Below are positions 16,332 to 24,359 of a DNA stretch of 64,000 bases, piece by piece (position 1 is the stretch's first letter; each line of letters begins with the position of its first letter). The DNA is from Firm-04 sp045642925 (GTDB taxonomy: Bacteria > Bacillota > Clostridia > Oscillospirales > Ruminococcaceae). Location: positions 124,001-188,000 of the forward strand of contig JAZUJW010000048.1 of NCBI GenBank assembly GCA_045642925.1, given 5' to 3'. Position numbers and translations under genes: made by a program. The notes below the pieces were generated by a model that saw nothing but the letters and a program-made list of their open reading frames with translations, made no database searches and was not told the origin of the DNA.

Positions 16332-16812
16332 GAAGCACCTCCTTTAATTTTGCTCTGCCCCGTGTGAGCCATGAGCTGATAGTATTCTGACTGCGGCGAA
16401 GCAGTTTTGCGATTTCAGGAATTGAATATCCTTCATAATAATAGAGATACAGCACATTGCGGTAATTCGGTTTTAATTGGGCAAGTGCTGTAAACACAAG
16501 CTCTGTTTCCTGTGAAAGATTCGGTGCTGCAAGATTGGCGGCTTCTGCATCTTCAAGGGAAACGTGTTGAAAACGTCGTACAGAAAAGAGCCAGTTTTTG
16601 CAGCGGTTGATCGTCACCCGTATCAGCCACGCCTTGCAGTGTTCATCGCTTTCAAATTGCTGTTTGGTTTCCAGCATTTTCAGGAAAACCTCCTGTACGA
16701 TGTCCTCTGTTTCCGCATGACAGCGGGTATATTGATACGCAATGCGGTATAGCGTATTGTAATTCGCAGTAATTCTGCGGTATTGTTCATCCTCAGCGCT
16801 GTATGGATGCAA
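16270..16812 (-). CDS. ECF-type RNA polymerase sigma factor
   Basis: A sigma-70-family protein with region 2 (YRIAYQYTRCHAETEDIVQEVFLKML) and region 4 (LKPNYRNVLYLYYYEGYSIPEIAKLLRRSQNTISSWLTRGRAKL, a helix-turn-helix), without regions 1 and 3, as in ECF factors. I place the start at a TTG (HPYSAEDEQ) behind AAAGGAAG, giving 180 residues. An ATG 24 codons further upstream has no ribosome site. The anti-sigma gene overlaps its 3' end. I could not pick out a convincing promoter; autoregulation would be usual for the class. Confidence 0.9.
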   Translation of the reverse strand: MHPYSAEDEQYRRITANYNTLYRIAYQYTRCHAETEDIVQEVFLKMLETKQQFESDEHCKAWLIRVTINRCKNWLFSVRRFQHVSLEDAEAANLAAPNLSQETELVFTALAQLKPNYRNVLYLYYYEGYSIPEIAKLLRRSQNTISSWLTRGRAKLKEVLHDDESLPQCNGCCDTLKGGN

Positions 16813-16940
16813 GGGGAACGTCACTTCCTTTCGTGTTTCCCTTTCACTATGAATACAATTCTGTGAAGCGATTTCGTGCATCAATAAAAAATATTTTTTA
16901 TTTTACAATCCTGTTTTGCCGATTTGACAGTGTGCCTTCC

Positions 16941-16969
16941 TTGACATCCCAAAGGCACTGTGATATAAT
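16941..16969 (+). promoter_or_regulatory. Consensus promoter of the DUF1846 gene
   Basis: Perfect TTGACA (16941-16946), 17-bp spacer, perfect TATAAT (16964-16969). Confidence 0.92.
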
Positions 16970-17005
16970 ATTATCATTGTTATGAAGTGAAAGGGTGGCA
17001 TTCCT

Positions 17006-18493
17006 GTGAAGAAAAAAGTCGGATTTGATAATGCGAAGTATTTGAAAACCCAGTCCGAACATATCCGCGAGCGCATCGCGCAGTTTGGCGGCCGTCTGTA
17101 TCTGGAATTCGGAGGCAAACTCTATGATGATTTTCATGCTTCCCGTGTTCTGCCGGGATTTCAGCCGGATAGTAAACTGAGAATGCTCCTCCATATGAAA
17201 AAGGACGTGGAAATCGTAATCGCCATCAATGCCGCAGATATTGAACAGAATCGTATCCGCGGTGACCTTGGCATCACCTACGATACAGATGTACTGCGTC
17301 TGATCGGTGTATTCCGTGACAAGGGGCTGTATGTCGGCAGTGTTGTCATGACACAGTATACAGGTGAACCTGCCGCAGATAAGTTCCAGAAGCGTCTGGA
17401 AGACCTTGGCATCCGCGTCTATCGTCATTATCCGATTGAAGGATATCCTTCCAACCGTAGTTTGATTCTCTCGGAAAACGGTTTTGGCAGAAACGAATAC
17501 ATTGAAGTCAGCCGCCGACTGGTGGTTGTTACCGCACCGGGCCCCGGCAGCGGAAAAATGGCAGTATGTCTTTCGCAGATCTATCAGGAACATCAGCGCG
17601 GCAACGAAGCCGGCTATGCAAAATTTGAAACATTCCCCATCTGGAATCTTCCGCTGAAGCATCCGGTCAATGTGGCATATGAAGCCGCGACTGCCGACCT
17701 CAACGACATTAACATGATTGACACGTTCCATCTGGAAGCATACGGCAAGACCACTGTCAACTATAATCGTGACGTGGAGGTATTCCCTGTACTCAATGCC
17801 ATGTTTGACCAGATTTACGGAAAATCGCCGTACCAGTCGCCGACAGATATGGGTGTCAATATGGCAGGCTTCTGCATTGTGGATGACAAAATCGTTTGTG
17901 ATGCAGCAAATCAGGAAATCATTCGGCGCTTTTTCAATACCCGTTGTGCACAGCGGCAGGGCAATGCGGAAGCGGAGGCTGTATACAAGCTGGAATTGCT
18001 GATGCAGCAGGCACATCTGAGCGAAGATGACCGCCCTGTGATTGCGAGAGCGCGTGCGATTGCGGAGAAAACGGGTGAACCTGCGGCTGCATTGCAGCTT
18101 CCGAACGGCAAGATTCTCACAGGACGCACCACAGAGCTTTTGGGTGCGGCTTCTACCACGCTGCTGAATGCACTCAAAGCGCTTGGAAAAATCAATGATA
18201 ACATTTTGCTGCTTTCTCCGAATGTACTGGAACCGATACAGCATTTGAAAGTTGACCATCTTGGCAATGAAAACCCGCGTCTGCACACGGATGAAACGCT
18301 GCTTGCGCTTTCGATTTCTGCGGCAACGAATCCGACTGCGGAATGTGCGATGACGCAGCTTGCGAAGCTGCGCGGCTGTGAAATGCATTCGACGGTTATT
18401 CTTTCGCAGGTAGACGAGCGTATTCTGCATCGTCTTGGCATCAATCTCACCTGTGATTCTGCATTTCAGAGCAATCGGCTTTATCAGAAGTAA
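17006..18493 (+). CDS. DUF1846 family protein
   Basis: A 495-residue soluble protein matching DUF1846 across its length. Conserved stretches are MKKKVGFDNAKYLKTQSEHI at the start, the P-loop-like VVTAPGPGSGKMAVCLSQ at about 172-189, and FHLEAYGKTTVNYNRDVEVFP. The family is common in Firmicutes; crystal structures exist, but no agreed function is known to me. The start is a GTG behind AAAGGGTGG. It has a perfect consensus promoter and a strong downstream terminator, so it is probably well expressed and monocistronic. Confidence 0.92.
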   Translation: MKKKVGFDNAKYLKTQSEHIRERIAQFGGRLYLEFGGKLYDDFHASRVLPGFQPDSKLRMLLHMKKDVEIVIAINAADIEQNRIRGDLGITYDTDVLRLIGVFRDKGLYVGSVVMTQYTGEPAADKFQKRLEDLGIRVYRHYPIEGYPSNRSLILSENGFGRNEYIEVSRRLVVVTAPGPGSGKMAVCLSQIYQEHQRGNEAGYAKFETFPIWNLPLKHPVNVAYEAATADLNDINMIDTFHLEAYGKTTVNYNRDVEVFPVLNAMFDQIYGKSPYQSPTDMGVNMAGFCIVDDKIVCDAANQEIIRRFFNTRCAQRQGNAEAEAVYKLELLMQQAHLSEDDRPVIARARAIAEKTGEPAAALQLPNGKILTGRTTELLGAASTTLLNALKALGKINDNILLLSPNVLEPIQHLKVDHLGNENPRLHTDETLLALSISAATNPTAECAMTQLAKLRGCEMHSTVILSQVDERILHRLGINLTCDSAFQSNRLYQK

Positions 18494-18520
18494 GAACGCG
18501 TATTTTCCATATCAAAAGGA

Positions 18521-18631
18521 TGTGCACGCGAAGCGAAAATCAGGAGAAGGTTTCTCCCGTCATAGTATCCGATACAAACAAAGAGAGGCAAGAGGAAGGC
18601 ATGATACCATCCTCTTGCCTCGTCGTTTTTT
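18521..18631 (+). repeat. Palindromic element remnant fused to a terminator, copy E
   Basis: TGCACGCGAAGCG (18523-18535), the end motif of copies C and D, is followed directly by AATCAGGAG, a CTCCCGT motif and GATACAAACAAAGAGAGGCA. In copy D a similar AATCAGGAG, CTCCCGT and GATAAACAAAGGAAGGCA occur in the same order. It therefore looks like an internally deleted copy plus the shared terminator hairpin. Confidence 0.6.
18585..18631 (+). terminator. Terminator between the DUF1846 gene and the second AI-2E gene
   Basis: Perfect 12-bp stem GAGGCAAGAGGA / TCCTCTTGCCTC with loop AGGCATGATACCA and a TTTTTT run at 18626-18631. It lies between convergent genes. Loop and stem closely resemble the hairpin at 46081-46122. 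Confidence 0.88.
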
Positions 18632-18644
18632 CGGCGGGAGAAAT

Positions 18645-19955
18645 CTATTTTTCTGTCGGATTTTCCGCAATTTCTTCCAGCAGTATCAAATGCTGGGTGT
18701 AGTCACTGTCATCATCATCTTCTTCTTTGTTCCGCTGAATCTCCTTCGGGTCGATTCCCAGTTTCTCAACCAGTATGTCTTCCGAAATCTCCTTTTCGCC
18801 AATCGCATCCCGCACAACCTGCTGAATGATCGTGTACAGTACCGCAAACAATGGCACACCGAATACCATGCCCCAGATGCCGAACAGTCCGCCGCCCAGC
18901 AGACACGCGAATAATTCCCAGAATGCAGGCAAACCAATTGATTTTCCAACAATTCTCGGATCCAGAATGTTGCAGTCAAATTGCTGGAGAATTACAATGA
19001 AGATGGAGAAATAAACCGCTTTCAGCGGATTTTTCAGCAGGATCAGCAAAATGCATGGAATCGCACCGATGATCGGCCCGAAAAACGGGATCACATTCGT
19101 AATACCGATTATCACCGCGATCAATGCAGTATATGGCATTTTCATGATGACTAAGCCGATAAAGCAAATGCAGCCGACCAACGCCGAATCTGCAAGCTTT
19201 CCGACAATCGCTGTGCCGAAAGTCTTATTGGCTTCCAGCATTTTGCGGTCAATTTTCTCCGCCGTTGCTGGTCTGAATACCGCAAATAATACTTGCCGAA
19301 ACTGACGGATAAATCGTTCTTTGCTGATTAGTAAGTAAACAGAAACAATGAAGCCGATGACTACATTATAAAGCAGTTCCAGTGTGCCGACTGCACCGCT
19401 GAGTACAGCACTGACCAGTGTTTGCGCGGTTTCAGTCGGGTCTACACTGGTTTGCGAACTGAAAAATTGTTCGCTGAACTGCGTGAGATAGTCGCTGAGT
19501 GCCGTATGTCCATGCAGAAGCGTTTCTGCTTTTTGAATCATGACATCAATATAGTGCGGCATTTGCGCGATGACATTTTCAATATCATCCGTCACCTGTG
19601 AAATGGTGGCGACAATCAGCAAAACAGCCGTGCCGACAAATAATAATACCGCCAGAAAAGAACTGATACCGCGCGGAAGCAGCTTATATAGGGCAATGTG
19701 CTTTTTTTCCAGTGGACGCAGCATCTTCCGAAACCGAAGTTCCAGCCATGTTTGCATTGGGTTGAGCAGATAGGCAATCATCAGCCCTGCGAAAATCGGG
19801 CCGAGCGCAGAAACGATTTTGTGCAGAAATTGTGTGACACTTGTCAGATTCATGAGTGCATAGGTGAACAGGATGCATCCGCAAAGCACTGCAAACAGTG
19901 TCAGGGGACGCATCTGGGAGAGGACGATTGGTTCGCGCCGTACTCGTTTTTTCAT
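18645..19955 (-). CDS. AI-2E-family transporter (second copy)
   Basis: A 436-residue polytopic protein of the AI-2E/UPF0118 family, with N-terminal helices and the conserved C-terminal block IIGITNVIPFFGPIIGAIPC and QQFDCNILDPRIVGKSIGLP. It has an acidic cytoplasmic tail of about 55 residues (EEDDDDSDYTQH) that the copy at 14129 lacks. The AAAGGAG ribosome site fits the ATG. It lies 50 bases downstream of the third LRR gene on the same strand and may be the last gene of that operon. Transported substrate unknown. Confidence 0.88.
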   Translation of the reverse strand: MKKRVRREPIVLSQMRPLTLFAVLCGCILFTYALMNLTSVTQFLHKIVSALGPIFAGLMIAYLLNPMQTWLELRFRKMLRPLEKKHIALYKLLPRGISSFLAVLLFVGTAVLLIVATISQVTDDIENVIAQMPHYIDVMIQKAETLLHGHTALSDYLTQFSEQFFSSQTSVDPTETAQTLVSAVLSGAVGTLELLYNVVIGFIVSVYLLISKERFIRQFRQVLFAVFRPATAEKIDRKMLEANKTFGTAIVGKLADSALVGCICFIGLVIMKMPYTALIAVIIGITNVIPFFGPIIGAIPCILLILLKNPLKAVYFSIFIVILQQFDCNILDPRIVGKSIGLPAFWELFACLLGGGLFGIWGMVFGVPLFAVLYTIIQQVVRDAIGEKEISEDILVEKLGIDPKEIQRNKEEDDDDSDYTQHLILLEEIAENPTEK

Positions 19956-20004
19956 GCGGTATCAGCTCCTTTTTCTGTTATGACGAAAAGCAGAAATGTT
20001 GTAG

Positions 20005-21555
20005 TTAGTCAGAGATGTCTTCGCTGTCATCCTCCTCATCCGTGACACCGAAATTGCGTTCATAGGGGTCGCCGTCTGTATCATCCAGAATGCTTTTGTA
20101 GTTGGGGTCTGTTACAGTCCCCTGTGCTGCTTCTTCGGCAGCCTTGGTCTTTTTCTTTGCAACCAGATCTTTGATCGTCAGGAACAACGCCAGCAGCGCG
20201 AAGAAAATACCTAAGCTGAATCCCCAGAAGCGGAAATTGAAATTGTCCTGCTTGAATTTGACATCGTATTCGTTTGCATAGCGTTTGGCATCCGAAGAGG
20301 AATGTCCATGCAAAACGAAATCCGTGCGCAGGACAGGCGTTTCGGAATCATCTTCCGGAACAGAAAATCCGACTGCATAACTGCCAACGACGGTTTCAGG
20401 CGGAATCGTTATGGTGTTCATGGCATCACAGCCGCAGAATGCACTTCTGCCGATTTCCTTGACAGAAGCCGGAATGGAAATTTCTGTGAGGGATTTGCAT
20501 TCATAGAAGGCATAGTTGCCGATCGACGTGCAGTTTTCGGGAAGCGTGAAGTTTTCAAGCTTCTGACAGCCTGCGAACAGACTTGCGGGAATGGTCTGGA
20601 AGGCATCGGCAGAACAGTTCACAGATTTCAGCAGCACGCAGTCGGAAAAACAACCTTCGGGGAACTGTTCGATGCTGTTCAGCGTAACGGTTTCCAGCGA
20701 GAGCGAACCTGCAAAGGCATAGTCGGAAATGGCAGTGACCGTATCGGGCAGCACGCAGTCTGTTACGCCGTTGCCCGCAGGATAAAGCACCAGTGTTTCG
20801 CCGTTTTTGGTATAGAGTGCGCCGTCATCGCCGGTGCAGTAGGTTTCGTTTTTGTCGTCGACCGTGACCTGCTTCAGACCGGAACAGTTCAGCAGTGCCA
20901 TGGGTTCTACATCGCTGACGGATGCAGGCAGGTACAGTTCTTTCAGGGAAGCGCAGCTGACAAAGCACAGACTGTTCAGTGTTTCGATGGACTTGGGGAG
21001 TGTCACGTTTTCGAGTCCGATGTCATAGTAAAACATGGCAGAGGGCAGGCTGGTCAGCTTGTTCGAAAGCGTGATATCGGCGAGCGAGAAGCAGTACGCA
21101 AATGCATAATCACCGACTTCCGTGACACTGTCAGGCATTTCCATTGTGGAAAGTGAAGTGCAGTTATAGAATGCACCTGCGTCAATTTTCGTGAGGGTGT
21201 CCGGAAGTTTGATTTCCTGTAATTTGGTACAGCCTGTAAATGCGCCCGAACCAATGGAACGAATCTTCGATTTGCTGAGGTCGATTTTGGAAAGCTGTGC
21301 GCAGTCTGCAAATGCGCCTTCTCCGATTTCCAGAATCGGGTAGCCGTCAATCGTTGACGAAATGCTGATAGAGGAGGTGGAGGCACTACAGGCAGTGATG
21401 CTGACACCGCCTGAAATTTTGGTATAGGTCAGTGTTTCGTCCGTAAAGGTTTCATCTTCTGCAAAGGCATTCAGACTTGGCAGGGTGTTCAGCATTCCGC
21501 AGCAGAGTGCCGCTGCCGTCAGACCTGCACGAAGGGTACGGTATTTATTTGGCAT
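20005..21555 (-). CDS. Membrane-anchored BspA-like leucine-rich repeat protein (third of operon)
   Basis: A 516-residue surface protein. The signal peptide is at about residues 1-31 (MPNKYRTLRAGL...LNAFAED). A long array of LRR_5/BspA repeats fills about 60-420, of the type IGxGAFxxCxxLxxIxLPDTLTxI. A single transmembrane helix lies near residue 440 (FRFWGFSLGIFFALLALFL), and the acidic cytoplasmic tail is about 60 residues. The start chosen lies nine bases after AAAGGGG and overlaps the end of the previous gene by 11 bases; a longer in-frame reading has no ribosome site. Such LRR proteins usually mediate binding to host or food polymers; the ligand here is unknown. Confidence 0.88.
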   Translation of the reverse strand: MPNKYRTLRAGLTAAALCCGMLNTLPSLNAFAEDETFTDETLTYTKISGGVSITACSASTSSISISSTIDGYPILEIGEGAFADCAQLSKIDLSKSKIRSIGSGAFTGCTKLQEIKLPDTLTKIDAGAFYNCTSLSTMEMPDSVTEVGDYAFAYCFSLADITLSNKLTSLPSAMFYYDIGLENVTLPKSIETLNSLCFVSCASLKELYLPASVSDVEPMALLNCSGLKQVTVDDKNETYCTGDDGALYTKNGETLVLYPAGNGVTDCVLPDTVTAISDYAFAGSLSLETVTLNSIEQFPEGCFSDCVLLKSVNCSADAFQTIPASLFAGCQKLENFTLPENCTSIGNYAFYECKSLTEISIPASVKEIGRSAFCGCDAMNTITIPPETVVGSYAVGFSVPEDDSETPVLRTDFVLHGHSSSDAKRYANEYDVKFKQDNFNFRFWGFSLGIFFALLALFLTIKDLVAKKKTKAAEEAAQGTVTDPNYKSILDDTDGDPYERNFGVTDEEDDSEDISD

Positions 21556-22996
21556 TGGAGGAATCCCCTTTCGAACTGTGTTTCTTTTGGGACACGATTT
21601 GTCCCTTATTTGGCCCTGCGCCGATGCGGACAACGCTGTTTCTGCGATGGATCAGGTATGCGATCAGAGCAATGACTGCGCAGACGGCAACGACGATTGC
21701 GACAATGATTCCGATGAAGGCTTCATTGCCTGTGTGGTAAGAAAGTTTGTTGTTTTGGGCATAAGTTGCCGCAGGAGAACCCGCCTTCACATTCAGCGTG
21801 AAGTGTTTCATCTGTTCAAGCGACTGCGTTTCCTCATTATAATGGAATCCGACACAGAATGGTTCCATGACCGTTACCGTTTCCGGAATGGTCATTTCTT
21901 TGAGGGAAGTGCAGTCCAGAAAAGCGTGTTCGCCGAGTTTTGTGCAGTGTGCAGGAATGGTGATTTCTTTCAGGCTGGTACAGTTTGCGAATGCGGCAGA
22001 GGGAATTTCGGTCATGCCTTCCGGAATCGTGAAAGATTCAAGTGCTTCGCAAGCGTAAAAGGTTTCTTCGCCGAAGCCTGTGACGTTATTCAGGTCGATG
22101 CTGTGGAGATTGGAAGCACCGACAAATGCCCATGCGGCAATGTCCGAAACACCTGCGGGAACAGTGTAATCGCTGTCCGCTTTGGCGGCAGGATATTTCA
22201 GGAGCGTGCGCAGACTTTTGTCAAACAGCACGCCATCCATGTCGCAGAATGCGGTGTTGTCCTTGTCTACCGTGATGCTTTGCAGGGCAGAACAGCCGTC
22301 AAAGACATAATCGCCGAGTGTGCCGATCTCTTTTGTCAGGTGAACGGACTGAATGCCTGTGCAGTAGGCGAATGCTGTCCCTTCAATGGTATTGAGGTCA
22401 GGCGGAAACTCCAGCACGTCAGGGCCGATCGTACCGTAAAATGCAGATTCTCCGATGGAAATAAGGCTTTCGGGAAGTTGGAAGTCTTGCAGGGCAGAAC
22501 AGCCTGAAAAACAGGATGCAGGAATGCCCATGACCGTATCCGGAATGTCGATGGCGGTCAATGCAGTACAGCCGTAGAAGGCGCTTTCTCCCAGATTGTG
22601 GAGAGAATTGGAAAGCGTGACGGATTCCAGCGCAGTACAGCCGTAAAATGCACCGCTTTCCACGGAAATGACTGAATCAGGCAGTACGATGCCTGTCATT
22701 CCCGTGATTTCATAGAATGCGCCTTCCGAGATGGTGGCAACGGGTTTATTACCGATGGTTTCGGGAATTTCTACCACGCCTGTCATGTCGCTTGCACAAC
22801 CGACGATGGATACGGTGTCATCGCTCTCATTGCGGTACGAAAACTGCGAGCCGTTCCAGACGATCATGCCCGAAAAATCCATGCCGAGCATATCGCCGTC
22901 CGATTCGTCAGCGAGTGCGGCAAGGGATGCAGAGGGCATCAGTGTCAGCAGTCCGACACACAGAGAAACCAATTGCAAATACTTCTTTCTCATCAT
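21545..22996 (-). CDS. Membrane-anchored BspA-like leucine-rich repeat protein (second of operon)
   Basis: The 483-residue protein has a signal peptide (MMRKKYLQLVSLCVGLLTLMPSASLA), LRR_5 repeats from about residue 60 to 400 and a C-terminal helix (FIGIIVAIVVAVCAVIALIAYLIHRR) with a basic, Lys/Ser-rich tail. The layout is the same as its two neighbours; the tail is basic and not acidic. Its start overlaps the previous stop in an ATGA arrangement, so translation is coupled. One repeat stretch contains an extended beta-hairpin insertion (DKDNTAFCDMDGVLFDKSLR), as is common in this family. Confidence 0.88.
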   Translation of the reverse strand: MMRKKYLQLVSLCVGLLTLMPSASLAALADESDGDMLGMDFSGMIVWNGSQFSYRNESDDTVSIVGCASDMTGVVEIPETIGNKPVATISEGAFYEITGMTGIVLPDSVISVESGAFYGCTALESVTLSNSLHNLGESAFYGCTALTAIDIPDTVMGIPASCFSGCSALQDFQLPESLISIGESAFYGTIGPDVLEFPPDLNTIEGTAFAYCTGIQSVHLTKEIGTLGDYVFDGCSALQSITVDKDNTAFCDMDGVLFDKSLRTLLKYPAAKADSDYTVPAGVSDIAAWAFVGASNLHSIDLNNVTGFGEETFYACEALESFTIPEGMTEIPSAAFANCTSLKEITIPAHCTKLGEHAFLDCTSLKEMTIPETVTVMEPFCVGFHYNEETQSLEQMKHFTLNVKAGSPAATYAQNNKLSYHTGNEAFIGIIVAIVVAVCAVIALIAYLIHRRNSVVRIGAGPNKGQIVSQKKHSSKGDSSNAK

Positions 22997-24225
22997 TTAT
23001 GCTCCGCTTCGTTTTTCTTCTTTTTGCCGCCGCGCAAAATGATGACAATGGCAGTGATAATGCCGATGAGTACGACTGCACCGCCGCCGATAATGGCAAT
23101 CAGCGTACCTTTGTTGTGATTTGTGATGTTCGCGTCAGGCTTGTTGTCGCTTTTTTTCTTGTTGTCGGACTTGCTGCTGCTGTCATCTTTGGAGGATTCT
23201 TCGGTATCATCTGCCGCAGGAGTGGGTTCGTTGGTTTCGACAAATTCAAAGTGGTTGCCGTTTTCGACATCCTTGGCATAGGAGGAAGCTGCCGAACCCA
23301 ATGCGCCGTAAATCACGAAGTCATTCAGTGCATAAAGCTGACGGGAGGAATCCAGACCGTAGCCGAATGCAGAATAGCCAATTTCTTCGACCTTTGACGG
23401 AATATTGATGCTTTTGAGTTTGGTCGCTGCAAATGCGCAGAGTCCGATGCTGGTGCAGCTTTCGGGAATGGTGATTTTTTCGAGTGCTGTTTCTGAAAAG
23501 GCACATTCGCCGATGCTGGTGATGGTACTTGGCATCCAGATATCATCCAGTTTGACGCAGCGATAGAATGCAAAGGCAGGGATTATCGTTACACCTTTTG
23601 GAATATCAACATGATTCAGGTTGATGCAGTCAGAGAAAGCACCGACACCGATGGAAGTTAAAGTGGAAGGCATTTCAATGTCTGTCAGGGTACGGCTGAA
23701 TCCAAAGGCACTGGCACAAATTTTCTCGATGCCGTCTTCTACCTTGACCGATGCCGGAATCTGTTCGATGGGATAGCGCACCAGCCATTTGCCGTCCTGG
23801 GTATACAGGATACCGTCACGACTCTCGAAAAAGACGCTTTCTTCCGGTGTATAGTAGTTTTCAAGCGCGGTGCATTCAGCGAAGGCATAGTCGCCAATGC
23901 CAATCAGATTGACAGGCAGTGTGACTGATTTCAGCGAATAATTTCCTGCAAATGCGGTATCGCCCAGCGCAATGACATCCAGACCATCCAGTGTATCGGG
24001 AATGACCAAATCGGTATCTTTGCCTGTATATTTTTCAATACAGGCGGCTTGGGTGTCATTGTCATTTGAATTGACCATGATAGAGTATTCATAATCTCCA
24101 CAGACAATGGTCGCAATGTCATCGCCGTTGGCATCGGTGACGTCGGCAAAGCAAGGTACAGTTGCAAAGGCTGCGGCAAGCACTGCGGTACAAGCAGCCA
24201 TTGCCATACGAATTTGCGTTTTCAT
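22993..24225 (-). CDS. Membrane-anchored BspA-like leucine-rich repeat protein (first of operon)
   Basis: The 410-residue protein has a signal peptide ending near CFADV, LRR_5 repeats (about 60-320), a low-complexity Ser/Lys/Asp linker (EESSKDDSSSKSDNKKKSDN), a transmembrane helix (about 375-398) and a short basic tail. The start follows GGAG by eight bases. It is the first of three overlapping LRR genes. It lies 135 bases downstream of glmS, past the glmS terminator, and I find no clear promoter in between. Transcription may therefore depend on read-through. Confidence 0.87.
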   Translation of the reverse strand: MKTQIRMAMAACTAVLAAAFATVPCFADVTDANGDDIATIVCGDYEYSIMVNSNDNDTQAACIEKYTGKDTDLVIPDTLDGLDVIALGDTAFAGNYSLKSVTLPVNLIGIGDYAFAECTALENYYTPEESVFFESRDGILYTQDGKWLVRYPIEQIPASVKVEDGIEKICASAFGFSRTLTDIEMPSTLTSIGVGAFSDCINLNHVDIPKGVTIIPAFAFYRCVKLDDIWMPSTITSIGECAFSETALEKITIPESCTSIGLCAFAATKLKSINIPSKVEEIGYSAFGYGLDSSRQLYALNDFVIYGALGSAASSYAKDVENGNHFEFVETNEPTPAADDTEESSKDDSSSKSDNKKKSDNKPDANITNHNKGTLIAIIGGGAVVLIGIITAIVIILRGGKKKKNEAEHK

Positions 24226-24263
24226 GGTATCGTCTCCATTTTCATATTTCATCAAACAAAAAA

Positions 24264-24297
24264 GGTGAAACAGGGCATCATAAACCCATGTTTCACC
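24264..24297 (-). terminator. Terminator between glmS and the LRR operon
   Basis: Perfect 9-bp stem GGTGAAACA / TGTTTCACC, followed on the minus strand by TTTTTTGTTTG. Because no promoter is evident after it, it could act as an attenuator for the LRR genes. Confidence 0.82.
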
Positions 24298-24359
24298 CCT
24301 TTGGACATCTGCTGTTCCCCTCTTTCAGCAGGTGCCATATTCGCTCCGCAGGTGCGGAA

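Noticed and set aside
14129..19955. Quorum-sensing (autoinducer-2) export as the role of the two AI-2E-family genes
   Set aside because: The family name is historical; members include YtvI and antiporters, and there is no luxS or lsr gene nearby.
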